Assembly: GCA_003164675.1 (NCBI GenBank)
Contig: PLTX01000072.1
Span: 8,138 to 46,324 of the forward strand
DNA: 38,187 bases
Source of the DNA: Verrucomicrobiota bacterium
GTDB lineage: Bacteria > Verrucomicrobiota > Verrucomicrobiia > Palsa-1439
Direction of reading: 5' to 3'
A model generated the notes under the pieces. It ran no database searches and was not told the DNA's origin. It saw nothing but the letters and a program-made list of their open reading frames with translations. The translations under genes were made by a program, and so were the position numbers. Positions 8,374-16,158 of this stretch are shown piece by piece. The stretch's first letter is position 1; every line of letters starts with the position of its first letter.

Positions 8374-8484
8374 ATCTTCCATCTCGAATCTCAAATCCCG
8401 AAACTTTGGTGGTCGTTGGTAGGGCGCGACCGCCGGGCGCGCCGCTCCCCGCTGTGTGAGATCTTCCATCTCAAATTTCAAATC
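8374..8484. repeat. Direct-repeat pair bracketing a GC-rich hairpin
   Basis: ATCTTCCATCTC plus an A/T-rich tail occurs at 8374-8397 and 8461-8484, with 22 of 24 bases identical. Between them lies GGCGCG (8423-8428) paired with CGCGCC (8438-8443). The whole sits between the L,D-transpeptidase and rhomboid genes. It resembles dispersed intergenic repeats of large verrucomicrobial genomes; function unknown. Confidence 0.6.
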
Positions 8485-8502
8485 TCTGTGCCCGCCAACC
8501 TC

Positions 8503-8964
8503 TCACGGCAGTACCACCACTTCATCCCCGATCTCCATCAAATCATACAACCGTTCGATCTGCTCGACGCTCATCGCGATGCAACCATGCGTCCACGTCA
8601 CGTTCGGACACGGCCCGTGCAGGCCAACCTCGCCGCCGAGCGCGGTTTTCCACAGCGGACATTTCTTCTCCAGGATCGCCCCGCGAATTTCGTCGTACTC
8701 GGCCTGCGTGATGAGTTTCTCCCGCAGTCCGCGCTCCGCATCTTCAATGTTGGGATAGCTCAACCCGAGGAAACGATGGTACTTACTGTCAGGATTCTTC
8801 TCGCAAATGTAAAACTCGCCCTCCGGCGTCGCCAAATCACCCTCGCGCCGCTTGTCGGCGGAGTTCTTGCCGATCACGACCGGAATGCGCAACACCTCCT
8901 CCTCGCCATCGAGAAGCACCAGCCTCTTCGCATGTTTGGTAATCACCAGCCGCCGCGCACTCAT
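8503..8964 (-). CDS. L,D-transpeptidase (YkuD domain)
   Basis: A 153-residue protein that is essentially one YkuD domain. These enzymes form 3-3 cross-links in peptidoglycan or attach proteins to it, using a catalytic cysteine. The active-site pattern is clear: His116 in LHGPC, then T-H126-G-C128 in THGCIAM, plus the TPEGEFYIC strand. The usual arginine after GCI is replaced by alanine. No signal peptide or membrane anchor is visible at MSARRLVITKHAKRL, which is odd for a periplasmic enzyme. Either export uses an unrecognised route or a start codon upstream has been missed. It is upstream of the rhomboid gene on the same strand, with a 167-bp repeat-containing gap. Confidence 0.87.
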   Translation of the reverse strand: MSARRLVITKHAKRLVLLDGEEEVLRIPVVIGKNSADKRREGDLATPEGEFYICEKNPDSKYHRFLGLSYPNIEDAERGLREKLITQAEYDEIRGAILEKKCPLWKTALGGEVGLHGPCPNVTWTHGCIAMSVEQIERLYDLMEIGDEVVVLP

Positions 8965-9068
8965 GTCGCGGAATCCTGCCTACCCATCTCACCCCGGTCA
9001 AGCCATACCGCGCTTACACAACGCTGGTAGGGACGCGCCGCCACCAATGGAAGGCGACTTTTGTAGCT

Positions 9069-9084
9069 GCGGAGCCGAGTCCGC
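9069..9084. repeat. Small hairpin in the 8965-9190 gap
   Basis: GCGGA-gccgag-TCCGC forms a 5-bp stem in the spacer between the divergent transpeptidase and Rrf2 genes. The neighbouring GTAGCTGCGGAGCCGAG text resembles a dispersed repeat. I see no gene in this spacer. Confidence 0.4.
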
Positions 9085-9190
9085 GAGACCCGCGACGGAC
9101 CCGCCGGGAGCGGAATCCTGTTCGCGGTGTGTTCTCGCCGCGAAAGACATCCCTCATCCTTCATCCCTCCACCTCCGTCCCCTCCCGCCG

Positions 9191-9219
9191 TTGACTTTTC
9201 GCCAGGCCATCCCTATATT
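9191..9219 (+). promoter_or_regulatory. Sigma-70-type promoter of the Fe-S operon
   Basis: TTGACT (9191-9196), a 17-bp spacer and TATATT (9214-9219) lie about 40 bp before the Rrf2 start. A small dyad AAGA-caa-TCTT (9233-9243) in the leader could be an autoregulatory operator, since Rrf2 proteins commonly repress their own operon. That last point is inference. Confidence 0.75.
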
Positions 9220-9258
9220 GGCGCAGATAAACAAGACAATCTTACTCCTATTTGATTC

Positions 9259-9717
9259 ATGCAAGTCACACGCGCAGGCGAATATGCGATTATCGGGCTG
9301 TTGTACCTCGCCAAACAGCCTGCCGATCGCACCATCATGATCGACGAAATCAGTGAGGCCGAGGGCGTGCCGAAGAGTTTCCTCGCGAAGATTTTTCAGT
9401 CCCTCGCAAAAGGCGGTTTCGTATGCTCGCATCGCGGCGCGGGCGGCGGCTTCGGTCTGGCCAAGCCAACCGGCGAAATCACCGTGCTTCAGGTTCTCCA
9501 ATGTGTCGAAGGCGCGTTTGCCCTGCAGAGATGCGTCACCGATGACCCCGAATGCGTCGTCTCGACGACCCGCATGAGCAATTGCACCTTGTGCGCCGTG
9601 TTCACCGAAGCCCAGAACCGCGTGAACGAAGTTTTCGCCCGCACCACGATCGCCGACCTCCTCCACCCGAAACCGCAGGTCGCCCAACCAATCAAATCCG
9701 CCGCGTCACTGAATTGA
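9259..9717 (+). CDS. Rrf2-family transcriptional regulator (likely Fe-S sensing)
   Basis: 152 residues. The N-terminal winged helix-turn-helix begins MQVTRAGEYAIIGLLYLA, with the Rrf2 hallmark GVPKSFLAKIFQSLAKGGFV and wing HRGAGGGFGLAKP. Three cysteines follow in the order C-x7-C-x9-C-x2-C, with an extra one at RC; the family uses three such cysteines to hold a [2Fe-2S] cluster (IscR, NsrR, RsrR). The start is the ATG at 9259; no strong Shine-Dalgarno sequence is visible. Its stop TGA lies inside the ribosome-binding site of the next gene, mrp. A regulator of Fe-S assembly or redox stress acting on this operon is the natural reading. Confidence 0.88.
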   Translation: MQVTRAGEYAIIGLLYLAKQPADRTIMIDEISEAEGVPKSFLAKIFQSLAKGGFVCSHRGAGGGFGLAKPTGEITVLQVLQCVEGAFALQRCVTDDPECVVSTTRMSNCTLCAVFTEAQNRVNEVFARTTIADLLHPKPQVAQPIKSAASLN

Positions 9718-9723
9718 GGGACC

Positions 9724-10803
9724 ATGTCCGGCCGAGTTGACCATCCCCTGTCCGAGGAACACGTCCGCGAACTCCTCAAGCGCGTCAAGTTCCCCGGCTT
9801 CAGCCGTGACATCGTCAGCTTCGGCATCGTCAAGACGGTCAGCATCACGGACAACAACGACGTCACCATCGCCCTGCACGTTGTGACCCGCGACCAGGCC
9901 GTCCCGCAGCAAATCCAGCGCGACGTCGAAGCCGCGCTCCGGGGACGCGAGGGCATTGGCAGGATAAACGTCCAAATGACCGCGCAACAGCCGCCGCAGC
10001 AGGGCCAGGTGCCGATGGCTGGCTCGGGCGGCGAGCCGACCCGCCCGCAAATCGCCGGCGTGAAACACGTCATCGCCGTCGGCAGCGGCAAGGGCGGCGT
10101 GGGCAAATCCACCGTTGCCGTAAACCTTGCCTGCGCGCTCACCAAACTCGGCCAGCAAATCGGCATCATGGACGCCGATATCTACGGGCCGAGCGTGCCG
10201 AAAATGATGGGCACAACCAGTCGTCCCACGATCACGGACGAGAAACTTGATCCCGTCGAGAATTTTGGACTCAAGATGATGAGCATGGCGCTGCTCCTCG
10301 ACAACGATTCGCCCGTCATCTGGCGCGGCCCGATGATCATGAAGGCCATTCAACAATTCAGCCTCGCCGTCAACTGGGGCGAACTCGACGTGCTGCTCGT
10401 CGATCTGCCGCCGGGCACCGGCGACGCGCAGCTTTCCCTCGCCCAAACCATCGCGCTCGATGGCGGCGTGATCGTCACCACGCCCCAGGACGTGGCCCTC
10501 GAAGTCGCCCGACGCGGCATCGCCATGTTCGAGAAGGTCAACGTGAAGATCCTCGGCATCATCGAGAACATGAGCTACTACGTCTGCCCGCATTGCGGCA
10601 AGCACGACGACGTCTTCGGTCACGGCGGCGGCAAACAGGAAGCCGCCCGCCTCGAAGTCCCGTTCCTCGGCGAAATCCCGCTGTTCTCTGACATCCGCAT
10701 CTGCGGCGATAAAGGTCTCCCCATCGTCGTCGCCGCACCCGACAGCGAACCCGCCAAAGCCTTCACCAAGTGCGCCGAATCCGTCCTCAAACAGCTTGCG
10801 TAG
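9724..10803 (+). CDS. mrp: Mrp/ApbC-type P-loop Fe-S cluster carrier
   Basis: 359 residues. A DUF59/MIP18 domain (residues ~8-85) is followed by a proline/glutamine-rich linker and a MinD-like ATPase. The deviant Walker A GKGGVGKST is at 122-130. The cluster-binding pair CPHC is at Cys288 and Cys291. The protein binds a [4Fe-4S] cluster at a dimer interface and passes it to apo-enzymes in the cytosol. The start ATG has GAGGG five bases upstream, overlapping the Rrf2 stop, so translation is probably coupled. Length and domain order are normal for Mrp. Confidence 0.93.
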   Translation: MSGRVDHPLSEEHVRELLKRVKFPGFSRDIVSFGIVKTVSITDNNDVTIALHVVTRDQAVPQQIQRDVEAALRGREGIGRINVQMTAQQPPQQGQVPMAGSGGEPTRPQIAGVKHVIAVGSGKGGVGKSTVAVNLACALTKLGQQIGIMDADIYGPSVPKMMGTTSRPTITDEKLDPVENFGLKMMSMALLLDNDSPVIWRGPMIMKAIQQFSLAVNWGELDVLLVDLPPGTGDAQLSLAQTIALDGGVIVTTPQDVALEVARRGIAMFEKVNVKILGIIENMSYYVCPHCGKHDDVFGHGGGKQEAARLEVPFLGEIPLFSDIRICGDKGLPIVVAAPDSEPAKAFTKCAESVLKQLA

Positions 10804-10806
10804 GGT

Positions 10807-10875
10807 AGGCGTCTCGCCTGCCGCCGTTCCCCGTGCCGTTGCCTTCTGCTTGGAGGGCCACGCTCCGTCGTGGCC
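10807..10875. repeat. Two adjacent hairpin repeats downstream of mrp
   Basis: AGGCG-tct-CGCCT (10807-10819) and GGCCACG-ctccgt-CGTGGCC (10856-10875) lie in the spacer before the DUF59 gene. Both have the look of REP-type dispersed repeats. They could attenuate or stabilise the operon mRNA; no T-tract follows, so they are not ordinary terminators. Confidence 0.6.
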
Positions 10876-10933
10876 GCATCGAATGAAACGCACCAGCATT
10901 GACAGACGCTTCATACACCACTACATCATAGGT

Positions 10934-11254
10934 ATGGCCGTCACGGACGAACAGCTCTTCGCCAAGCTCAAGGAGTGCTACGACCCCGAGCTGCCGTGTA
11001 ACATCGTCGACCTCGGCCTCGTCTACGACGTCCGTCGTCAGCCCGTTGAAGGCACTCCCGATACGCGTATCGACGTGAAGATGACCCTCACGTCGCCCGG
11101 TTGTCCGTTGGCCGCCCAGATCTCCTCACAAGTGCAACGCAAACTCCTCGAACTCCCCGGCGTCAGCGAAGCCAATGTCGAAGTTGTCTTCGATCCGCCC
11201 TGGTCACTCTCCCGCGTCACCCCCGACGGCAAAAAAACCCTCGGCCTGCCGTAG
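10934..11254 (+). CDS. DUF59/MIP18-family protein (SufT-like)
   Basis: 106 residues, a single DUF59 domain: YDPELPCNIVDLGLVYDV near the N-terminus and MTLTSPGCPLAAQI with the conserved cysteine. The C-terminus VVFDPPWSLSRVTPDGKKTLG is typical of the family, which assists maturation of Fe-S proteins. The frame is open upstream to 10796, but that part crosses the hairpin repeats and is not protein-like. I choose ATG 10934 because MAVTDEQLFAKLKECYDPEL aligns with known starts; ATG 10883 is the alternative. It is third in the Rrf2-mrp unit, 130 bp after mrp, and repeats the domain found at the N-terminus of Mrp. Confidence 0.85.
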   Translation: MAVTDEQLFAKLKECYDPELPCNIVDLGLVYDVRRQPVEGTPDTRIDVKMTLTSPGCPLAAQISSQVQRKLLELPGVSEANVEVVFDPPWSLSRVTPDGKKTLGLP

Positions 11255-11309
11255 ACGGTGTGCCCGTCTCCTCGGTTGGTGTTCCATCGCTATTCATTCG
11301 TCGGGCTCC

Positions 11310-11400
11310 CCCTCACCTTAATCCTCTCCCCCGAAGGGGAGAGGAGACGACGTGCGTCCCCCTCTCCCTTGTTGTGTAAGGGAGAGGGTCGGGGTGAGGG
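11310..11400. mobile_element. MITE-like element with two hairpins
   Basis: The ends are CCCTCACC (11310-11317) and GGTGAGGG (11393-11400). Inside are CCTCTCCCC-cgaa-GGGGAGAGG (11323-11344) and an 11-bp stem CCCTCTCCCTT/AAGGGAGAGGG (11360-11388). It sits in the 226-bp gap before the secreted-protein gene. Related copies are at 22785-23031 and, in part, 7311-7365. No coding capacity. The overlapping open frames that read …LTLILSPEGE… are artefacts of this repeat. Confidence 0.75.
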
Positions 11401-11480
11401 TTCGTTTTTCCTCCTGCCGCAACCGTCTTTGCCCGTTGCTTTTTGGGCTGTAGGCCGCTATGCTGTTTCGGTAATTCGTC

Positions 11481-12383
11481 ATGTTCGTCCGGGCAAACAT
11501 CTGGCGTGTCCTGTTGACTGCGGGCTGTCTGTTCGTCCCGTGTTCGTTAACACATGCCGACGATTCCAATTCACCCGTAATCGCAATGCCGCCGGCCACG
11601 GTCTCGACAACGGCAACAAACCCTGCAACCCCCGCAGTGCAACCCTCCGACCCCGAGCGGTTCTTCAGTCAATACTCCAAAGCGTCCGATCTCGTCCGCC
11701 AAAATGCCCGGCAGGAAGCATCGGTCATCATGGATTTGCTCTGGCGCAACCTCAGCACTTCGCCCTGGTTCGAGATCGCCCTGCTCAAGCACGCGGAATT
11801 GAACGAAGCGTCGAACGCCCAGGTCGCCGCGCAGGACTACGACGTGTTGCGCAAGCGCGTCGAGAACGCGCCGTACTTTCAGGGCAATGTCGAGCGTGCC
11901 GCCGTGTTTCGCACCGCCCTGCTCGGCGCCGTGGGACGCGGGATCGATCGCCTCCACATCCAGAGTATCCGCGAAGGCCTCAGCCGCTATCAGGCCCGCT
12001 ATCATCAGTTCCCGGAATCACTCATCAAACTCGCCATCTTCAACTACGTCGATATGACCGCTATCTACGATTCCAATAACCGCCTCTTCCGCTATACCCC
12101 GACGGGCATCCAGTTTGCGCCCACCATCTCCTATCAACGCTACGATCTGGCGTCGCTACCGGCCGAACCCTTCTACGTCACCTCACCCAAAATCAACGGC
12201 ACGACTCGCGTGGACGACAAGACCGGCAAATACGCCGCGGTCATTCTGGTGCCGGAGCGCATCGATTGGCAATCGGTGGTCGAAGGCCAGACGCTGGGAG
12301 GTTACTTCGTCGCCTCGGTCGATCGCGGCGGCGCGATCGTCTGCACGCCGGAGCGCATCCTCGTCCTGCCGGTGCCTCAATGA
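11481..12383 (+). CDS. Secreted protein of unknown function
   Basis: 300 residues. A signal peptide (MFVRANIWRVLLTAGCLFVP, cleavage probably after THA) is followed by a Thr/Ala/Pro-rich linker to about residue 55, an alpha-helical region, and a beta-rich C-terminus. Residues ~170-205 contain LSRYQARYHQFPESLIKLA and a nearby FRYTPTG. That pattern resembles the YxxxxGxYPxxLxxL segment seen in pseudopilin-like proteins of Planctomycetes and Verrucomicrobia, but there is no N-methylation motif. I do not recognise a family with confidence. The metallo-beta-lactamase gene follows 57 bp downstream on the same strand, so the two may be co-transcribed. Confidence 0.75.
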   Translation: MFVRANIWRVLLTAGCLFVPCSLTHADDSNSPVIAMPPATVSTTATNPATPAVQPSDPERFFSQYSKASDLVRQNARQEASVIMDLLWRNLSTSPWFEIALLKHAELNEASNAQVAAQDYDVLRKRVENAPYFQGNVERAAVFRTALLGAVGRGIDRLHIQSIREGLSRYQARYHQFPESLIKLAIFNYVDMTAIYDSNNRLFRYTPTGIQFAPTISYQRYDLASLPAEPFYVTSPKINGTTRVDDKTGKYAAVILVPERIDWQSVVEGQTLGGYFVASVDRGGAIVCTPERILVLPVPQ

Positions 12384-12440
12384 CCAACTCGCCACGCGTC
12401 CGTCGCCTCCTGACGTCGAAACTGGTAGGCTGACACCACA

Positions 12441-13838
12441 ATGAAACTGACCTTCTTCGGCGCCACCCGCACCGTCACCGGCTCGAAGTACCTCTTGCAG
12501 GCCAACGGCAAAAACATTCTCATTGAATGCGGCATGTACCAGGGCCGCAATGCCGACTGGAAACAACGCAACAGTCGTCTGCCCTTCGACAGCACCAAGA
12601 TCGACGCGATGCTTCTCAGCCATGCGCACATCGATCACACCGGCATCATTCCCGTCCTTGGCAGGAGCGGTTATCGCGGCAAAATCTACTGCACCGACGC
12701 GACTGTCGATCTCTGCCGCGTGATGTTGATGGACAGCGCCCATATCCAGGAACAGGACGCCGCGTTCATCACCAAGAAAAACGCGAAGAAAGGTCTGCCG
12801 CCCGCCGTGCCGCTCTACACCACCGCCGACGCGACCGCCGTCCTCGGACAGTTCCAATCGATTGGCTCCTACAATCAGCCCACCGCCATCACCGACGGCA
12901 TTACCGCCACCTGGCTCGACGCCGGCCACATGTTGGGTTCGGCGATGATCATCATTGATATCCAGGAAGCCGGACGCAAAGTGCGCCTCGCCTTTAGCGG
13001 CGATCTCGGTCGCGGCCACAACGATATCCTCAGCAACCCCGACCACCCGCGTGCCGCCGACTACCTGATCACCGAAAGCACCTACGGCGACAAGGTTCAC
13101 GAGCCGCTCGACGACGTCAACGACCGAGTCTGCGCCATCGCCAATCGCACCCTGGAGAAAAACGGAAAGATCATCATCCCCTCGTTCGCCGTCGGACGCA
13201 CCCAGCAGTTGCTCTATACGTGCTATCAGATCACCCAGAGCAAGCGAATCCCGCCGTTGCCCGTATATGTGGACAGTCCGCTGTCCCTGCAAGCGACCGA
13301 GGTCTATAAGCATCACTTCGAGAGCTTCAACCAGAAATTCCGCGACGTGATGATGAACGCCAGCAATCCCTTCAGCGCCTCCAATGTCCACTACGTCCAA
13401 AGCGTCGACGAATCAAAAGCCATCAACAATCTGACGAAACCCTGTGTCATCATTAGCGCCTCCGGTATGGCCGACGCGGGCCGCATTCGCCACCACATCA
13501 AGAACAACATCGAAGATGACCGCAACACCATCCTCATTGTCGGCTGGTGCGCCCCACATACACTCGGCGCGCACCTCGCCTCCGGCCACAAAGAGGTCAG
13601 CATTTTCGGCGATCCCTACAAGGTCCGCGCCACGATTGAAACCATCGACGCGTTTTCCGGTCATGCCGACAAGAACGAATTGCGCGACTGGGCCAAACAG
13701 GTCACCGGCGCGCTCCGCGGCATCTTTGTCATTCACGGCCAGGAAGCACCCGCGCAGGCATTTGCCGAGACATTGCGCACGCTGCATCCCAACGCCAACG
13801 TGCGGGTCCCCGAATTCGCTGAGTCCGTGGAATTGTGA
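12441..13838 (+). CDS. Beta-CASP metallo-beta-lactamase RNA-processing exonuclease
   Basis: 465 residues. The metal site SHAHIDHTG is present (His61, His63, Asp65, His66), with LDAGHMLGSA, SGDLG and STYGD further on. The beta-CASP part contains SFAVGRTQ and CVIISASGMADAGRI, and the RMMBL part contains IDAFSGHAD and FVIHG. This order is that of the YSH1/CPSF73-like bacterial family, whose members are cytosolic zinc-dependent RNA endo/exonucleases. The start is the ATG at 12441 with only a weak upstream GGTAGG. Length is normal. RNA turnover is the likely role, but targets are unknown. Confidence 0.88.
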   Translation: MKLTFFGATRTVTGSKYLLQANGKNILIECGMYQGRNADWKQRNSRLPFDSTKIDAMLLSHAHIDHTGIIPVLGRSGYRGKIYCTDATVDLCRVMLMDSAHIQEQDAAFITKKNAKKGLPPAVPLYTTADATAVLGQFQSIGSYNQPTAITDGITATWLDAGHMLGSAMIIIDIQEAGRKVRLAFSGDLGRGHNDILSNPDHPRAADYLITESTYGDKVHEPLDDVNDRVCAIANRTLEKNGKIIIPSFAVGRTQQLLYTCYQITQSKRIPPLPVYVDSPLSLQATEVYKHHFESFNQKFRDVMMNASNPFSASNVHYVQSVDESKAINNLTKPCVIISASGMADAGRIRHHIKNNIEDDRNTILIVGWCAPHTLGAHLASGHKEVSIFGDPYKVRATIETIDAFSGHADKNELRDWAKQVTGALRGIFVIHGQEAPAQAFAETLRTLHPNANVRVPEFAESVEL

Positions 13839-13866
13839 CCATCCTCGCGGCGTTTGGAGAAATAGA

Positions 13867-13893
13867 AAGGGCCGCGCGGTTGGCGTGGCCCTT
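13867..13893. terminator. Hairpin terminator between convergent genes
   Basis: AAGGGCC (13867-13873) pairs with GGCCCTT (13887-13893), with partial inner pairing. It lies between the stops of the rightward metallo-beta-lactamase gene and the leftward HU gene. Flanking T/A runs are weak, so it is only a probable bidirectional terminator. Confidence 0.5.
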
Positions 13894-13919
13894 CCAAAAC
13901 TGAAACGACTTGTGTCCGC

Positions 13920-14195
13920 TTACAGGCTTTCTTTGAGTCCCTGACCCGCGCTGAAACGCACGGTCTTGGACGCCTTGATCTGAATCGCCTCACCGGTCTT
14001 TGGGTTGCGACCCGCGCGCGCGGCCCGCTTGCTCACGCGGAATGTGCCGAAACCAACGATCTGCACCGGCCCGCCGTTCTGGCATCCTCGTTGAATCGAA
14101 CGGAGCACGGCGTCCAGCGCCCGTTCCGCTGCCGCTTTGCTGACTTCTTTCCCCATTTCCTTCTGCACGACATCGACCAATTGCGCTTTGTTCAT
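13920..14195 (-). CDS. hup: HU-family DNA-binding protein
   Basis: 91 residues, the standard HU length. It starts MNKAQLVDVVQKEMG and contains GFGTFRVSKRAARAGRNPKT, the DNA-binding beta-arm signature, then IKASKTVRFSAGQGLK. HU dimers bend and compact DNA. The frame is open 30 codons further upstream, but ATG 14195 has an ideal AGGAGG four bases before it and matches family starts. It stands alone: the sigma-factor operon on the same strand ends 180 bp upstream, and the hairpin at 13867-13893 follows. Confidence 0.95.
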   Translation of the reverse strand: MNKAQLVDVVQKEMGKEVSKAAAERALDAVLRSIQRGCQNGGPVQIVGFGTFRVSKRAARAGRNPKTGEAIQIKASKTVRFSAGQGLKESL

Positions 14196-14374
14196 GACTC
14201 CTCCTAGGTTACGAAACGTTACATTATGGCTGCTCGCGGCCGCACAGTGCCCGCTACGACCGCCCGTCTTGGTTTTTTCTGCCACAGACGGCGGTCACCG
14301 TCAATCAAATTCCCGACGTCGCAACCGTGGCAGTAGGGATGGATCAGGGGACCGGTTACCGACGAGGAGAAGAA

Positions 14375-14704
14375 TCAGTCGTCCCATTGAACCGCAGCCA
14401 TTACCGCCCACAGAATGGAAACCACAACCAAGAGCACCGACGGCCACGGCGTCAGGACCTGAAAATCCAGCGAGAGCAGGGCGGACAAGTCGAGTGGCGG
14501 CAAGCTCTCCCACGGAAGCCATCGAATCGCCAGCGCCGCCCCAATGGCCGCGGCCCCCAGCAGAAGCGCCGGGCGCAACCAGGAATGACGGCGACGCTGT
14601 GGCAGCGCGGCAATCACGCGGGCCGTGAAACCACCATCATCGATATACGTGTTCTGCTCGCGCAAGAGCGCGTCCAGTGGATCCATCTCTTCAGGCGCGT
14701 TCAT
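14375..14704 (-). CDS. Putative anti-sigma factor, two-TM membrane protein
   Basis: 109 residues. A cytosolic N-terminus with DALLREQNTYIDDGGFTARV-type sequence is followed by two membrane segments (~44-62 and ~86-104). It overlaps the end of the ECF sigma gene by 14 bp. Small membrane proteins carrying the FTARVxAALP motif next to ECF factors are probable anti-sigma factors. No zinc-binding HxxxCxxC motif is present, so it is not a ZAS-type protein. The function is inferred from context. The 180 bp downstream, before HU, show no gene. Confidence 0.65.
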   Translation of the reverse strand: MNAPEEMDPLDALLREQNTYIDDGGFTARVIAALPQRRRHSWLRPALLLGAAAIGAALAIRWLPWESLPPLDLSALLSLDFQVLTPWPSVLLVVVSILWAVMAAVQWDD

Positions 14705-15236
14705 AATCTTGATAGCCCGACAACCATCGTTTCAGTTTCTCTTTCCCGCGCAGCACGTTGGTCTTCACAGTACCCAAGGGGCACTCCAACACCTGCGCCG
14801 CCTCCTCATGCGTCAAACCGTTCTGACAGCACAACACAATGGCCGCCCGCTCGCTGGAATGTAATCTCTTCAACGACTCGGTCAAGTCCAGCCGCAACTG
14901 GCTGACCGACTCGCGGGCGGGTTGCGCTGCTTCGGCCTGCGATTCTTCGATCTCGTCCAACGCCAGGTCTTTCCTCTGGCGAGCGACGCTGCGAAACTCG
15001 TTTGCCGCGATTCCAAACAGCCACGTCGAGAACCGCGCCCCGCCTCGATACGTATGCAGTTTTCGCCAGGCTTTCACAAACGTCTCCTGCGCCAGATCGT
15101 CCGCCAAATGCGTATCGCCGCGCGTCATGCGCGCGAGGAATGCGCGCACGGGCGATTGATAGCGCCGCACCAACTCGGCGAAGGCATGCTGGTCTTCGCG
15201 CGACAGGACCCGGACGATGAGATCGGCGTCGGTCAC
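14691..15236 (-). CDS. ECF RNA polymerase sigma factor
   Basis: 181 residues. Sigma region 2 contains FAELVRRYQSPVRAFLARM, DDLAQETFVKAW and FSTWLFGIAANEF. Region 4 contains LTHEEAAQVLECPLGTVKTN. This is a standard RpoE/SigW-like extracytoplasmic-function factor that redirects RNA polymerase in response to envelope or redox stress. It lies 9 bp after the DUF6249 gene and overlaps the putative anti-sigma gene, so the three form one operon. Target promoters cannot be assigned from the window. Confidence 0.92.
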   Translation of the reverse strand: MTDADLIVRVLSREDQHAFAELVRRYQSPVRAFLARMTRGDTHLADDLAQETFVKAWRKLHTYRGGARFSTWLFGIAANEFRSVARQRKDLALDEIEESQAEAAQPARESVSQLRLDLTESLKRLHSSERAAIVLCCQNGLTHEEAAQVLECPLGTVKTNVLRGKEKLKRWLSGYQDYERA

Positions 15237-15245
15237 GGACTTGCG

Positions 15246-15941
15246 TTATGGTTTGGGTGGTTGCGTGTTGCTCTGATGTTGTCGTTCGACCAGCCAGGCA
15301 ACCAAAAACGCCACGCCGATGAACAACACGATCCATCCGCCCTTCTTGTCACCGCCGTGCCCTGCTATCAACAATGCCGCGCCAATTCCGGCCAAAACCA
15401 GTCCGGGGAAAAGACCGCTCTTACGCGCCGGGTTCTCCCCGGTGCCATGGGGACGCTTGCTCCTCAACTCCGCAACCAATTCGGGTGTAATCGGCATACC
15501 CTTGTCAATCATCATCCGCAAGGTCTCATGCGCCAGCTTGGTGCGACGATGGTGGAAATAGGCGGCCACAGCAACAATGGCCACCGGCATGCCGAAGGTG
15601 CATACGATGGCCACGATACTCACCAAATGTTTCCCCGCTTCAGCGTACCCACGCGTTGCCCGTGGCGTTTGGATATCCACCCCGCCCGGTCCACCGATAT
15701 GAACGCCGGTCTCGTCGATCCGCACATCGGAATTTCCGTCGCCCGACCGGCTCTTCGAGTTCAGGTTGGTCTGCGCCGCAGGAACATTGGCCTCCACCAC
15801 CGGCGCGGATGCGGTGACTGCGGCGTTGCTCGCCATGTCCTCCGCATAGACCGTCACCGCCGACCGTGCTTGTGCTGCGCCGACCACCAGCGCAATCAGG
15901 GTTACCGCGATGATTCGTGTGAATGTAAATGTCTTCTTCAT
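15246..15941 (-). CDS. DUF6249-type membrane protein
   Basis: 231 residues. A signal peptide (MKKTFTFTRIIAVTLIALVV) is followed by a disordered Ala/Ser/Asn-rich region and one TM (~105-127). The motif HHRRTKLAHETLRMMIDKGM with PITPELVAEL comes next, then two more TMs near the C-terminus. The H-rich helix plus GxPITPEL is the DUF6249 signature, often encoded beside ECF sigma factors. The start at 15941 is preceded by GGAGGAG; an upstream ATG (15983) is less likely. It is the first gene of the sigma operon and could be its envelope sensor, but this is inference. Confidence 0.75.
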   Translation of the reverse strand: MKKTFTFTRIIAVTLIALVVGAAQARSAVTVYAEDMASNAAVTASAPVVEANVPAAQTNLNSKSRSGDGNSDVRIDETGVHIGGPGGVDIQTPRATRGYAEAGKHLVSIVAIVCTFGMPVAIVAVAAYFHHRRTKLAHETLRMMIDKGMPITPELVAELRSKRPHGTGENPARKSGLFPGLVLAGIGAALLIAGHGGDKKGGWIVLFIGVAFLVAWLVERQHQSNTQPPKP

Positions 15942-16074
15942 GGTCTCCTCCACTTGTTTCCCAGTGTGACGCATCAGGGACAAGTTTTGGATTCAAAAAT
16001 CGCGGCGTGATAGTCTATCGACGGCAAAAAAGGTGCGCGGATTCGCGCATCCGGCCCAGATTAAGCTTTTAGCG

Positions 16075-16103
16075 TTGACCTTGACAAGAATAGGCCATAC
16101 AAT
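16075..16103 (+). promoter_or_regulatory. Sigma-70-type promoter of the nuclease gene
   Basis: TTGACC (16075-16080), a 17-bp spacer and TACAAT (16098-16103) lie 55 bp before the S1/P1 nuclease start. The leader is about 50 nt with no obvious structure. Confidence 0.75.
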
Positions 16104-16158
16104 CAGGGCTAAAGGGACAATTCCTCGGGGCCGCAACACATTCAGAAAGTGATCCACG

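Noticed and set aside
11258-12079. 273-codon rightward open frame
   Set aside because: It begins inside a hairpin repeat and then runs in another frame over the secreted-protein gene, which has a signal peptide and sensible composition.
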